Source: Miscanthus floridulus (lineage: Eukaryota > Streptophyta > Magnoliopsida > Poales > Poaceae). From it: a DNA stretch of 64,000 bases. Both the position numbers and the translations under genes were made by a program. The notes beneath the pieces are model-generated. The model worked only from the letters and a program-made list of their open reading frames with translations. It was not told the origin of the DNA and made no database searches. Shown piece after piece: positions 10,601 through 22,949 of the stretch. Numbering within the stretch: the stretch's first letter is position 1; each line of letters begins with the position of its first letter. The stretch is taken from the NCBI RefSeq assembly GCF_019320115.1, contig NC_089581.1, positions 93,866,802 to 93,930,801 on the forward strand. The letters run 5' to 3'.

Positions 10601-12386
10601 GTGATGCACTTATTATTACTTTAACACCATGCTGTTAAGAATACTTACACGAATGTATTCATCATGTGTCATCATACTATACTTGTCAGCATGTACGCAT
10701 TCACAATATCTTATGCCATATTCATGCATCTAGGATCGATAGAGGAGACAACATTGCTGGAATTCAACGAAGGAAAGGAAGGGGACCAGCAGGAGCTTCC
10801 TCAAGCCGCAGCTCCCAAAGAAGAGTAGACCCTACAAGAGCTTCCAGAGTGCCTTGACCACCGCCTCACTTCTTTTCTGAAAGGCAAGCCTCGGAGCATT
10901 CTAAGTCTCCCAGTGTTTTGCAAAATATTACTTGAGTCCTTTATGATTGATACATTAGGTTATAACAGTTGTCTGGAAACACTTGATGCATAGAACTACC
11001 TTGTCCAGAAATACACCTGTAACCCTATGTAGGTCTAGGATCGAATATATGCTTAGTCCTGCTTAGACCGGTAGAAGTCGGGTGATTTCCTATCACCTGT
11101 GAGATATAGGTGGATACCAAAGCACGGTTGGCTATATTTGCTATCGTGGAAAAGAACCATGGGGTAAAAGTAAATGGAGGCTAGGTGGAGTCTATGGTAG
11201 GTTGACTCATGTGATTCCGTCTATGTTGATTAAGGACCATACCATTGTTGGCACTTCTAACAAGATTGAACGCATGTCTATCACTTAGCTGGCCGGATAA
11301 CTCATTCCGACCACTGAGGCTGAGTAGCTCAACTCAAGCTAGGCTCCGCTCTATCAAAGTGCATGCTCTAGATGGTAGTAAGGATGTGTGGGGAGCCAGA
11401 CGTGAGCCCAAGGGTAGGCAGAGCCTGAACATCCTGGCAGTTGGTTGTCCCTGATTGTGCGGCGCTGGGCGAACCCAGTGAAATGTGTACTTGAGTTATA
11501 CCAAAGGTGACCTAAGGTGACCATTGATCTGGTCTGCCTGGGTTTGTGTTAGGAATTCCCAACTGGTTAAAATCGATTTGAATGGCCATCTATCCTGGAT
11601 AGTGAGAAACTTGGCTTGCTCCAACATCATAGTAATTGTATTATGGAATATGATGGTTTGGATAAGCATGGAATTACTATACCTACCATGGTTACTATTA
11701 TATGCTTTCAAAAGGATGTATCACATGTTTGGCATAGGATAGTTGCTAATTTAGGGATGGATAGTTATAATTAACTTGATAATGGATTTATAATTGTATA
11801 ACTAAGTTAATCGCTTTTGATGCAAATGTTGTCAAGCTACCTCCACTTATACAACCTTGCATAATCCTTGGAGTCAATTTATTTTTGGTTTATGATGGGT
11901 AAGTCTAGCTGAGTACCTTCTCGTACTCAGGGTTTTATTCCCATTATTGTAGATGGCACTAGTATTTCATGGTTATTGCAATAGTTGCTTCTATCCCGCT
12001 GTGGATGAGGAGTAAGCCTTGGGCAGGCTTCTTTACTAATCCCTTTATATGCTTTTGTGGACTATGATCTTATGTTGGCACTGTATTAAACTATGTTGGC
12101 AAATGCTACTTTTGAACTTAATTTGCTTCCGCTATTATCTATCAAACTTGGTTTGTAATAACTTTATTTCATACTCTGATGATGGAAATGTATTTGTGAA
12201 CTTTATGTAATATGTGACAAGTATGTTGAATCATGTACGATCTTGGTTGTATGTGGATCATTTATCGAGACCCGTCGTGGTACTCGATAGACTACCAGGG
12301 TTTATATGGGCTCAAGTATGACAGTGCGACCGCTTGTGGGCTGCCATTATACTTGTGCTCTTACAAATTGGTCAGGTTTCACGACA
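7607..12386 (+). repeat. 3' LTR of Tekay/Del element G1 (4.78 kb)
   Basis: Starts TGTGACACCC directly after the polypurine tract and ends ACGACA at the point where the 5' LTR copy also ends. Its last 920 bases match 1-923. At 4780 bases it is long even for Tekay/Del elements, where long LTRs are common. Inside are an AT-rich first kilobase, a GC-rich island at about 8420-9300 with many CG sites, and an AT-rich second half. Short open frames inside it show no protein family and I do not annotate them. Confidence 0.88.
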
Positions 12387-13828
12387 CAGTCCAACGGTGC
12401 CATCGGCTGCCCTAGACAGAAAAGACAGAGGTCACTATATGTGATCGGACACTGGGCTTCGGTTGGGCCGGCGCGTCCGGGCAGTGGCAGCAAAGGGTGT
12501 GCAGCGTCGGTCTCTGACCGGACACTGGGTCACTTAGTGACTGGACACTGATAGGGTGCGTCCGGTCCTACTGACGTGGCAGCGTACAGGGGAGTCGCCG
12601 TGTGACCGAACGCTGGGTGTGTCCGGTCAAGCTTGACCGGACGCTTTCGGTCATGAAAAATCATTTCTGGATGCTTACTGAAAATGACCGGATGCTGAGG
12701 CCTAGCGTCCGGTCACTTCATAGCAGCGCGTTCGGTCAACACTTGACTATTGAGATCGAGCGCTTAGTATTTGAAGAGAGAGGACATGTGGCGTGCATCG
12801 CACGACCGGACGCTAGGGGTCCAGCGTCCGGTCAATATGACCGAAGCGTCTGGTCACCCTGTGTTGTGCCCAGTGAAGGGGTACAATGGCTCTATTTCAT
12901 GGGGGCTTCTATTTAAGCCAAATGGCTGGCTCAAGCTCACTCTCTTGGCCATTTGCATTGACATAGCAACCTTGTGAGCTTAGCCAAAGCCCTCCCACTT
13001 ATCTCCATCATTGATTCATCATCTTTGTGACATTAGGAGAGAATCCAAGTGCATTGCTTGAGTGTTTGCATCTAGAGGCACTTGGTGTTCGTGTTTCCCT
13101 ATGGGATTCGCTTGTTACTCTTGGTGGTTGCCGCCACCTAGATGGCTTGGAGCAGCGAGGATCATTGAGTGGAGGGTGGTGATTGTCTTCGGCTCTGATC
13201 ATGATGATTGTGAGGGGTTCTTGACCTTTCCCCGGTGGAGAGCCAAAAGGTACTCTAGTGGATTGCTCGTGGCTTGTGTGATCCTCATCTTGTGTTGGTT
13301 GTGCGGCACCCTATTGAGGGTTTGGCGTGTGATGCCAATTAGCGCTTGAACCTCCAAGTGAGTGCATTGCCACAACAAGGACTAGCTTGCCGGCAAGCAA
13401 GTGAACCTCAGGTAAAAAATCATTGTGTCATCATTTGATTCTGAGGTGATTGGTCTTCATTATTATTCATTCTTGTGATTGATTGGCTCCTTCCTCGACT
13501 CAGGCGGTATAACCTTCTTCCTCACTCTCATTACATTACCGCAAACTAGTTGTCAAGCTCTTTAGTGTAGCTAGTTGGGAGAGCTTGTTAGTTTGGTTAG
13601 TGTGGCTCTTTAGTTAACTTTTGAGAGCACACTAACTTAGTGTAGTGTCATAGCTATTGTGTGGATAGAAACTATATAAACTAGAATTATGGTAGGTGGT
13701 TTGCTATTTTAGTAGTCTAACGCAACACTTGTTTCGCCTCATAATTATCTAACCGGTTTGTTAAGTGTTGTTGTAGAAATTTTTAATAGGCTATTCACCT
13801 CCCCCCCTCTAGCCATTAGTACCTTTCA
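12387..13828 (+). repeat. 3' part of a Sirevirus-type LTR, interrupted by G1
   Basis: This matches the second part of the S2 LTRs (about 47850-49174 and 56240-57503): the same CCGGACGCT/AGCGTCCGG-rich core, a TATA-like CTATTTAAGC near 12909-12918, and the same end, CCATTAGTACCTTTCA. No primer binding site follows, so this is a 3' or solo LTR, not a 5' LTR. Its left part should lie beyond the left edge of the window, on the other side of G1. That implies G1 inserted into this LTR. Confidence 0.8.
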
Positions 13829-15160
13829 CCCATTCCTCTTTTATGCAACAACACTTTTGAGAGATAGCAACAAGAACTTAGAGCATTTATTTGGTGGAAA
13901 TTCCTATCAAGAATTTTTTTGGTGTTTACTCCTAGTGTAGGAGTAAAACCTTTTTAGGTGGATCTTGATAGAATGGCATGTTGTTGCGCCTACCCCCTGT
14001 GTAGGAGTAGTGCATATTTGGGTGGTGTGTACGTGATCTTGATTTTAAGAGCATGACAAACCTCTCATAAGGGTCAACAAAGCTTGACAAAACTCAATGC
14101 AATGCAAGAAGCTATATTTGGAAGTTTTCCTAATCTAAATATCATATAGGCTCTGGTAGGAATTCAAACTTTGTCATATAGGAGCTCATCATGTAGGATT
14201 TTCATATTTTTTTCAAAAGATAAATCTTTGGAACTTTAGTGTCACTTGGTACAAGATAAACAATAGCTCAGATCTTCTCATATCATATCCGTCAATTACC
14301 TAGACTTAGATCAAGCTTATGCTACCCACTGAGTTTCAAGTTCAGAGTAAATTCTTATATCATAACAGTCGTATCCAAAACACAGGAGAATTCAAGACTG
14401 AAAACAAGGTACTTGAAAGCAATTATGATAGAGTAGCTCTTCATCATTTCCGTTGCAAGAGATTATCCTCAGAGTCCATTTATTTAGCTTCTTAAAAACA
14501 GAAAACTAGACACACACTTTTTATTTTGTTTTCATTTTTAAGATCACATCTTACTATTATATATATATATGGCTAATACAAATATAACTTTTTATTTTGC
14601 TTTTAGTTTGTTATGCATCTTTTTATTTCATTATTATTTTTAGCAACTATATAGCAAACTTAAAAATAGCAAATGAAAAGAAATACTTAGCTAAATACAT
14701 GGGGGATGCTCCTCCCAAAAGCTGGATGTTGTGATGGTCTTTCTTAGAGTGAGTCTACCAACAGAAGTCTTTCTCATCCATCCAGAAGTAGGGTTCCTTG
14801 TGCAGTGGGTATGACAGTAGCTCAGAAAAATGTACTTGTGTGTGGATGTATGGTGGATATATTTGGTGGCTAACCTAATTCTACTATGCTCTTTGAAAAC
14901 ATATCTCCCTTTTGAAACTTGCAAACAACTTTATAAGAAAACATGGGCTATTTTATTCATCTTTTCTTCTTTTTTCAGATGGGCATCTAAGTACCCATTG
15001 TTTTAAATATCTCAGACACTTATCTATTTTTTCTCATCTTTCTCTTTTTTATGAATAACTTCTGCATAACCACATGCTTCTTTTCTACAATAGAATTTTT
15101 GAGAGATAGCAACAAGAACTTTGGAGCATTTATTTGGTGCATATCCTACAAAATACTCCA
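13829..15160 (-). repeat. Non-coding 3' region repeats of an Athila-like gypsy element
   Basis: Two segments recur further right. Bases 13845-14400 match 17945-18515, and 14820-15145 match 17695-18020. A shared stretch (GAGAGATAGCAACAAGAACT) occurs at the start of the first segment and the end of the second, so the parts look like fragments of a tandem unit of about 1.25 kb cut at different phases. No coding frame of any length is supported. A short TA run lies at 14557-14571. Confidence 0.55.
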
Positions 15161-15996
15161 ACAAGAAAATATGCATGCATGATATATATAATATATATAT
15201 ATGCCACCCAGTGAATATTCTCATGGGTGTTTACACACCGTAAAATTACTCGCGTGGGGCTTAGGATTTTTATAATGTGATGATATACAATAATGAAACT
15301 TTTTATCTTCCTTTTCTAAATGCAATGCTAATGCAGACAAGTAAATATGCTAAAGTGAAAAGAATTCATGCAATGCTAGAAAGTAAATATGGATAACTAC
15401 CGATGTTACCTCATGGCCAGGGTTCAGATTTTTTAGTCCTCTGGACAGGACTTGGCTAGAGAAAAATCATTTACTCTTTGGGTGCATCATTCAGTCTCAG
15501 CGATGAAGACCTAGATGGCTTGCACATCTTGTGATGGTGTCTCTGATGGTGATGTCACCTTCTCTTTCCAAACTTGCTTGTTCTATGGACATTGACTTAG
15601 GTAGAGTAGGTTCATCTTTCATAGGTTCTTCAAGTTCCTCATCTTCCTCCCAATTTTTCTTTGGGGATAGATTCTTTTGGTTTCAGGAATGATCGACATC
15701 TCCTCCTAGAGCAGGACTTCTTCGACTGCTCATAAGTGGTATAACTATTGAAATAATAGCATACCTTCTCTCCAAGGATTTGAAAGTGGACTTCTCCTCT
15801 TGTTCTTCTTCTTGGTCACTGTTGTCTCTTCGGGTAGGTACGTACATTTGTGGATGTCTAGGAGATTGCAACATATGATTCTTGAAAGAAAACTTCTCAT
15901 TTCTATTGTTGATTGTGAAGCAAATCTTGACACTAGTCCGCGTAGATGATGGCTTTTGCGGTGCTTAGGAAAGGTTGGCCCAAAATAGTGGGTGTA
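15161..15996 (-). pseudogene. Decayed gag-pol junction with protease trace, Athila-like
   Basis: Read on the minus strand, about 15990 to 15938 encodes ILGQPFLSTAKAIIYA. This is the conserved ILGRPFL-type motif in the C-terminal half of plant gypsy retropepsins. It is followed by FFQESYVAIS-like sequence and a Lys/Glu/Asp-rich stretch (minus-strand frames around 15683-15933) and then directly by the non-coding repeats, with no reverse transcriptase or integrase. It is either a deletion derivative or a truncated element. Lineage assignment to Athila rather than Tat rests on the LTR and polypurine style and is uncertain. Confidence 0.5.
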
Positions 15997-17187
15997 TGTT
16001 GGTATTTATTAACTTGTCACTTGTTTAGTAGCCACCTATTATAAACATATATCTCCTAACATTACTTTACTAGGTTGTCATCCCTAGTGATGATGCCAGA
16101 GATGCTTGTTGGTACTACATAGCATTACTACTAGAATAATACTAAGTAGTTCTTTATTAATTTTTGTGACTAGGAAGAATATATAAATATATGAATGAAA
16201 AGGATCTGCAAGCGCATAGATAATTATACCATTGTAGCACTTCACCTGGGAGTATTCCAGGTATCGTTATTTATATTTTTACCACAGGGAAGGTCTAGCA
16301 TGGACATGTATTGATGACTTATACTATTGATGGAGAATTAAACCAATATTCTACTCATAACTAGGGGTAAGTCATAGGATAAGATATATATATATATATA
16401 TATATATGATAAGTATTGATCATCAATAATGATAAATCACTCAGAGTACTCCTTTCTATTGCATTAGCATGGTCAGGTAGAATATTAGAGGAATAATTCC
16501 TAAGTCATTCTTAATTACAAGTCAAAGCATACATTGATTAGTGCAAGCACACCTAGTAGTCATGGCTAAGGTTATCTTTATATCTACACATAAGGGATAT
16601 TACTAAGGAAGATTAAGAATACAAGCTTGTTCTTCCTTCGTAATTGGACCCTACTATGCCCTAGAATATGGTGGAGCTCTAAGGATGATTAGGGTTTCTA
16701 TCTTCTCAAATGACTTGATGACTAGGGTTATGCCTAGGGGTGGTAGGGGTTCGTATATATAGCCCAAAGCATCCAACATGATCCCTTGGATCAAACCGAC
16801 TTAAAGGATGGCATAGATGCAACCTAGGAGGCGGTGGAGAACCGACATATGAAGGAGAGGCTAAAATGTGGGCCTAGGGGGTCGAGCGGCCTGTAGGTGG
16901 GGCCAGCCAGCCCCAGTTGGTAGCCTCTGCCCCTCTGCTTTGGCATGGAGTCCTCTTGTGTCTTTTGGAGCCCTCTGGTGTCTGTTTCGCTGTGGATACG
17001 TGCGATTAAATCTGACATCTTGGTCCACCTTGATGGTTTTCTTGATAAACCCTATAGAAAATATAGATTCACCAAAACTCATAGGAATTTATTAGTTTAA
17101 ACCCCTAGACCTTCGTTGATGATTATATTTATGCCCTTATGTATGTTACTTTTATAGGTTTATAATGGTTGTTAACTACTATCAACA
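15997..17187 (-). repeat. LTR of Athila-like gypsy element (1.19 kb, minus strand)
   Basis: The ends are inverted: TGTTGGTA at the left and TATCAACA (ending 17187) at the right. On the minus strand the LTR starts TGTTGATAGTAGTTAAC directly after a polypurine tract, so this is a 3' LTR of a minus-strand element. A run of about 13 TA dinucleotides lies at 16384-16408. No primer site follows it; protease-like sequence begins at once, so the left edge is a junction created by insertion or deletion. Confidence 0.7.
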
Positions 17188-17200
17188 AACTCCCCCAAGC
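17188..17200 (-). other. Polypurine tract of the Athila-like element
   Basis: On the minus strand this reads GCTTGGGGGAGTT and abuts the LTR start. This G-rich tract is typical of non-chromovirus gypsy elements of grasses. Confidence 0.7.
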
Positions 17201-18520
17201 TAAACCTTTGCTAGTCCCTTAGCAAAGCTAAACTTAGTAAATGGATCAGGAGTTGCGTCGATGCTTTTACTCCTCAAGATTCAAACAAGAATTCTCCTCC
17301 GGATTAGAATAAACCGATCTAACTTTCAAACTTACCCATATTACCTTCAACCATGGAGCTTCATAGCCTTCACTTGGGTCTTGAGCAATTGAAAAATAGA
17401 ATGATCAAGTCAAGCACTATGTCTCAAGTTCTTTGCTCAACCATTATTCCAAAGTTTTTTTATAGATTTTTAAAATAAAACTCAGAGCTTCCTTTGTATG
17501 ACACTCTCAAGTCTCTCAATATATGTGGTATTTATGGATCCTCACCAAGGAAAAAGTGATGTTATGCCTTTTCTTCCTACAACTAAGGCGTATGCAGAGC
17601 TCATACGAGTGGAAAAAGAGTGAAAGAGCATACTTGCAATACATATATTGTAAAGTCAAACCTCAAATCCAAAGAGAGTTCAGTCATACAATCAAATCAA
17701 GATGTACATGTGTGTGGATGTATGGTGGATATATTTGGTGGCTAACCTAATTCTACTATGCTCTTTAAAAACATATCTCTCTTTTAAAACTTGAAAACAA
17801 CTTTATAAGAAAACATGGGCTATCTTATTCATCTTTTCTTCTTTTTTTCGGGCGGGCATCTAAGTACCCATTGTTTTAAATATCTCGAACACTTGTCTAT
17901 TTTTTCTTATCTTTCTCTTTTTTTATGAATAACTTTTGCATAACCACATGCTTCTTTTCTGCAACATAATTTTTGAGAGATTGCAACAAGAACTTTGGAG
18001 CATTTATTTGGTGCATATCCTATAAAGAATATTTTTGATGTTTACTCCCAATGTAGGAGTAAAACATTTTTAGGTGGATCTAGATAGACTAGCATGTTGT
18101 TACGCCTACCCCTAGTATAGGAGTAGTGCATATGTGGGTGGTGTGTATGTGATCTTGATTTTAAGAGCATGACAAACCTCCCATAAGGGTCAACAAAGGT
18201 TGACTAAACTCAATGCAATGCAAGCAGCATATAAGTGAAAGTTTTCCAAATCTAAATATCATATATGGCTCTGGTAGGAATTCAAGCTTTGTCATACAGG
18301 AGCTCATCATGTAGGCATTTCATATTTTTCAAAAGATAAATCTCTAGAACTTTAGTGTCACTTGGAACAAGATAAACAGTAGCTCAGACCTTCTCATATC
18401 ATATCCATGAATTACCTAGACTTAGATTAAGCATATGCTACCCATGAGTTTTAAGTTTAGAGTAAATTCTTATATCAAAACAGTCGTATTCAAAACACTG
18501 GAGAATTCAAGGCTAAAAAC
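17201..18520 (-). repeat. 3' non-coding region of the Athila-like element
   Basis: AT-rich sequence upstream (minus strand) of the polypurine tract. Bases 17695-18515 repeat parts of 13845-15145 in a different order. No ORF is supported. The right edge at about 18515-18520 is abrupt: the shared repeat stops at GGCTAAAAAC and unrelated GC-richer sequence starts. Confidence 0.55.
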
Positions 18521-21500
18521 CAATGGTCGCGCACCACCTCACCCTTGGGGCCCCACATGGCAGTGCCCCCTCCTCTCCTTTTGTGTGAACTTGGTTCACG
18601 TGAAACACAGAGAGGAGGCCAGCCAGTCCATAGATTGGCTCATGGGAATAGTGCGCCAGGCAGTACCCACAACCTTGACCCACGCATCAGCCAAGGGTAA
18701 AAATGCTACGCGCACCTGGGAGATGTACACAATAAAATGAAAGGTAACCTTTTAAATTATAGAAAAATTCCCAAAAAATTGTAAATAAACTAGAGTCATC
18801 CTAGATCATACCTAGATAATTGCCACTCATTTTCACTAGATAAAATTGTAGAAATAATTTGCATGTTCCATTCCATTCGTGTTTAGTCGATAAACTTAGA
18901 AATTATATCTTCCTCGTCGTAGTTTTGAATCCCGTAATTCTTGCACCAAAAATCTTCAAAAAATTAAACCCTACTTAATCATACCATTTTCCTTAATTTT
19001 TGGTGCCCATTTAAATTCTAGATATGATTGCTTTTCATTTCCTTATTTAAATATTAATTCGTAGTTGCATCCGTTAATTAATAATCCATAGAAGCATTCA
19101 TCGCCGTAGTAGCCGTCAACATAGAAGTAGTTAACCTGTATATTCACATAGGTGCATGTACCATGCCACCTACCCGAATATATCCTGTACCCAATCACCT
19201 AAAATAGGAACCACCCATATATAGTTTTCTATATATGTGCTAATAGTTACACCTGCACCCCCCTCAAGTAGATAATATAGTACCCTTCGCCATAGTAGTA
19301 GTTACCCATATATTCACGTATGTGCATGTACCATGACACGTACTCTAGTATACCCCCATCCAATCACAAAAAATAATAGGATAACTACACATACATGGAT
19401 ATGCTCAATACCCAGGGTATACGCCTATGTATGGCTAACTTTATCTTCCACCCTTCCTTTGACCTGAGTAACCCAAGGCACATGCATATGCATGAGTGTA
19501 TGTGTCGCTAACCCAGGTGGACCTATAGAAGTCGAACAGGTCATCTATATGACTTGGTCAGGCTATCACTCTTTAGGTTCACATAATAGTGAACCCTAAT
19601 AATGTGGTCTGGTTTTCCATCAAACCAACCACCCACCTTAACCTAGCCCATAGAAGCCCTACCCTATGGATGGAATACCTCTATCCAAATCTTACTTTAG
19701 ATTGATGTAATAGTGATAACCATAGGTAGCAACCCATCACCTAATAGGACCAATCCATCTAGGATCGTTGATTGCTTATGCTTGTTTTACATGCCTTGCT
19801 TGTTATTTCCTTGTTCATGTGTTCTTTGTTTGCCGATGCTAGACCGCGTAGGATAGAAGACGTGAGAGAACCTTGCCGAAGTCTAGGAGACTAGGAATAG
19901 GAGACACATGAATCGGAGAAGGAAATAATCGTTAGTGAATGGAGGCAAGTCCTAACACCCACCTACCCTATCCCTCCACCTTAACCACCATCCCTTATCC
20001 ACCCCCCTCTCCACCACCACCACATTTTGCTAGCCTCCACCATAAACCATCCACACTCCATCTCCACCAATTAATAACCTCAACTAATAATACATAAATC
20101 CTCATTGTGAGTTAATGGAATTATAATGAATTATGAGCTTGATTAGAATAATATGATTAATGATAATAAGGTAGTGGTTACCTTGATATGATATGAGCTT
20201 AATGAACTTGAGGATTATAACTATGAAACTTAAACTAGTAAAACTTGACTAAACCCCGACAGGGGGCGAGTGAAGGGTAATCTGTGTGGTACAAGTTACC
20301 TCGGCAGGTTCGCCTAGTGAGGGCTCCTGTTGGAAGATACTCGCCTTGGTCACATAAGGACTGGTTCGTAGCCCCTCTCGCCTAGTGTGATATTACGTAC
20401 AACCACATGTCTATATGGGTAGACTTGATCTCACACCCTGTTAGATACAAGTATAATTTCTACTAGGAGGCCGGTGTTGGCAGCGGAATATCAGGAGCAG
20501 ACATGGATGCAATGTGATCTTCCATGGTCCGATTGGCGTGGTTGCTATGTGATCTTCCACATTAAGCCCCTTGACTTTGGCTGCATTTGAGCCCATGATT
20601 TATAATCTATTCTGATGATTTGGTATCATTGGTACTTTTATGTTGGGATGATGTGGTATCGTCTGAGATTATATGAAGGAATGATGTGGTATCATCTGAG
20701 ATTATGAGATGGGATGATAAGGTATCCTCCTGAGTTAGTGTGTTTTCCAACCCTTGAGAAGCCACGGTAGAGTTATATGGAAATATAGGGTAGCCCCCCA
20801 GCAGATATGGGATCTCGTTAGACCTATCTAAGCCATGATGATGATGTCGGACTGTGTCTATCATGTGGGGAAATTTGCATACCTCTGCAAATTTTATTGA
20901 CTCTATTCAAATAGCCACGTGCCTTGGAATGGGCAGATGCTAGGATGGGATACTATGATTAGACTTCTACAACTATGATAATCTAGTAAGATGTATTTTA
21001 CTAATTTGGTAACTTATAATGAACCCCAAAAACTGGTGAGAATGGTAATACTCTGCCAGGGTCCAACCTATAAGTGTAACTACTTCACCCTACCACCTTT
21101 ACCTCAACCACCTCCACCACCATAACCCACCTCAACCATATAGCCTTCCATATCTACCTCGCCTCCACCCAAAGTTTAGGGCTTGCTGAGTACTTTATGT
21201 ACTCAACCCCCTCCATTCTATGTTTTTATGAGTTAAGCTACAAGAGGACATATCAGGATGGAACTTCTAGAGCTACGCAAGGATAGGATACCCAGAGTAT
21301 GCTCAAAGATGGAGCCATATGAGAGAGCTACGGTAGGATTATGATGATTAGGAAATATGAGTACATTTAAGGAATAAGGCTAGAGTTACGTTCGCACTCT
21401 AAGCTGCCTGTAGGAATGGAGCCACGTCGACATAGGACCATTGTCTTAGAACTCTGATATATGATATAAGGCCAATGGCCCAAGCTAAATAAACCCAAAC

Positions 21501-21590
21501 CATGTAATGTGTTTCCCCATTAGCAATAAAAGTGTGGTTTTTTATATCAATCTTGTTCGAAATTATGCGTATCAACTACTGATCTAGGGA
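18521..21590. repeat. Decayed gypsy LTR-like sequence
   Basis: About 3 kb without coding traits but with features seen in grass gypsy LTRs: an AT-rich block with repeated AATTT/TTAAT words (18740-19100), a segment around 21185 reading GCTGAGTACTTTATGTACTC (a hallmark of Tekay-type LTRs), and AATAAAA near 21523-21530 as a possible poly(A) signal. I cannot place its ends or find a partner copy in the window, so family and strand are inferences. Confidence 0.4.
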
Positions 21591-22949
21591 CTGATACATG
21601 ATGCATAGAGAACCCTAAAAGTAGGGGCTCAATAGGGTGATATTAGATCTATACTTAGACTATAGGACAAACCCTTAGCATGGCCGTTAGATAGGTATGA
21701 TTTTCTAAAAACTATTTTCAAACATCTATGCTTATAACCCTTGACTCTCACCTTACCTTGATCTTCTATTTCAAAAATAGCTTTTTCTCTCTTCTCATCC
21801 CCTTCAAAATTATGAATAGTAATGATAGGGTAGATTAGGTCTATTTAGAAAATAGGGTAGTATAGAGATTAGGTCACAGAATAACCCCCCATGGTAGAAA
21901 CTGCAAAAGTTGAAACCATACCCATTAGGGCTTGATAGTGCTTGATTAAGTCCATGCTTGCTTTGGTTACAACTACCCCGATAGGTCTCCCCCTCAATCT
22001 TATGCCTTCTCTCTTAGGATAGATTCTCTTCTCCCCTTGTGCTTCTCTCTAGAACTAGATCTCATTTTCCTCATATTGTGCTCTTCCCTCTCATCCCCTT
22101 GCTACTTAGAGTATATTAGTAGGAAATAATACAAAAAGAAAGACCACCTAGGATATTTGGAAGAACATCAGAGAATGAAGACAAGAAGGAAATCAACCAC
22201 ACCCATTCTACACCCGTGCAACCCAAAGAAGTACATGACAGACCCCCTACAAAAGCCGCCGACATCGCACACCATCACCACCACTTGTGTTGTCACCTCC
22301 ACCACCTGATGCTGTTGTTCCCTTTTGACCCCCCCAAGCTGCCCCCTTTCACTTCAATTTTACACCCCACCATCAATGTCAATCACCCACAGAAGCCCCT
22401 ATTCAAGTGCCAATCAGTTTCAATAATTCAAGAAAAAACCAGAAGAAAGTGCTACCAGCTGAAGATTTCCAAAGAAAATATCAAGGAGATGGAGTAAATC
22501 ATTGAAAGCAAGAAGTGTAAGCCATGATATAAATGCTAAAATAAGAAGAATGGAATAAAGATCCTAGAAATCTTGTTGGTGCCAAATGTATTTTGGAAAA
22601 ATTTTGGGCTCAAATCATCAAGAGGAAAAGAAGAAATAAAAAATGGCACGGTCAATACTACTATCAAGAGATAAGATGCCAAGAAGCCCCTCAAGTCATC
22701 CCATTACATCCAAGATTTACAACGCCACCCGACAAAGACCACTGCCCGCACGGTCGTCAAGACTACACCGCCACCCGCACGGTCATCAAGACTACACCAC
22801 CGCCATAGTGTCCGACTGTATAGTGAGACCCATCCCCACACCCTTCCTTCCCACACATACCTCAAGACTGATCAAAGCATCTCAAGGAAGCCTCACCCCA
22901 ACACTTTATAAGAGAAGGAACCCCTCCACTTTCCAGCACCATTCCACGC
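21591..22949 (+). other. Leader-like region of a decayed gypsy element
   Basis: Follows the LTR-like block and precedes an orf0-like pseudogene. CGGGACTG-type remnants of a primer site near 21590 are too weak to call. Pyrimidine-rich stretches (21990-22120) and proline/histidine-rich chance frames occur. I see no supported gene. Confidence 0.3.

Noticed and set aside
14557..14571. Short TA runs here and at 15182-15201 as possible scaffold attachment sites
   Set aside because: Ordinary microsatellites; nothing supports a specific function.
16861..17095. Overlapping short ORFs on both strands
   Set aside because: They lie in the Athila-like LTR and show no protein family.
18435..18740. 101-codon ORF
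   Set aside because: Spans the junction between two repeat blocks; composition not protein-like.
20607..20864. Minus-strand ORF with repeated DDTTSS words
   Set aside because: Reflects a short local repeat (ATGATGTGGTATCATCTGAG) in LTR-like sequence.
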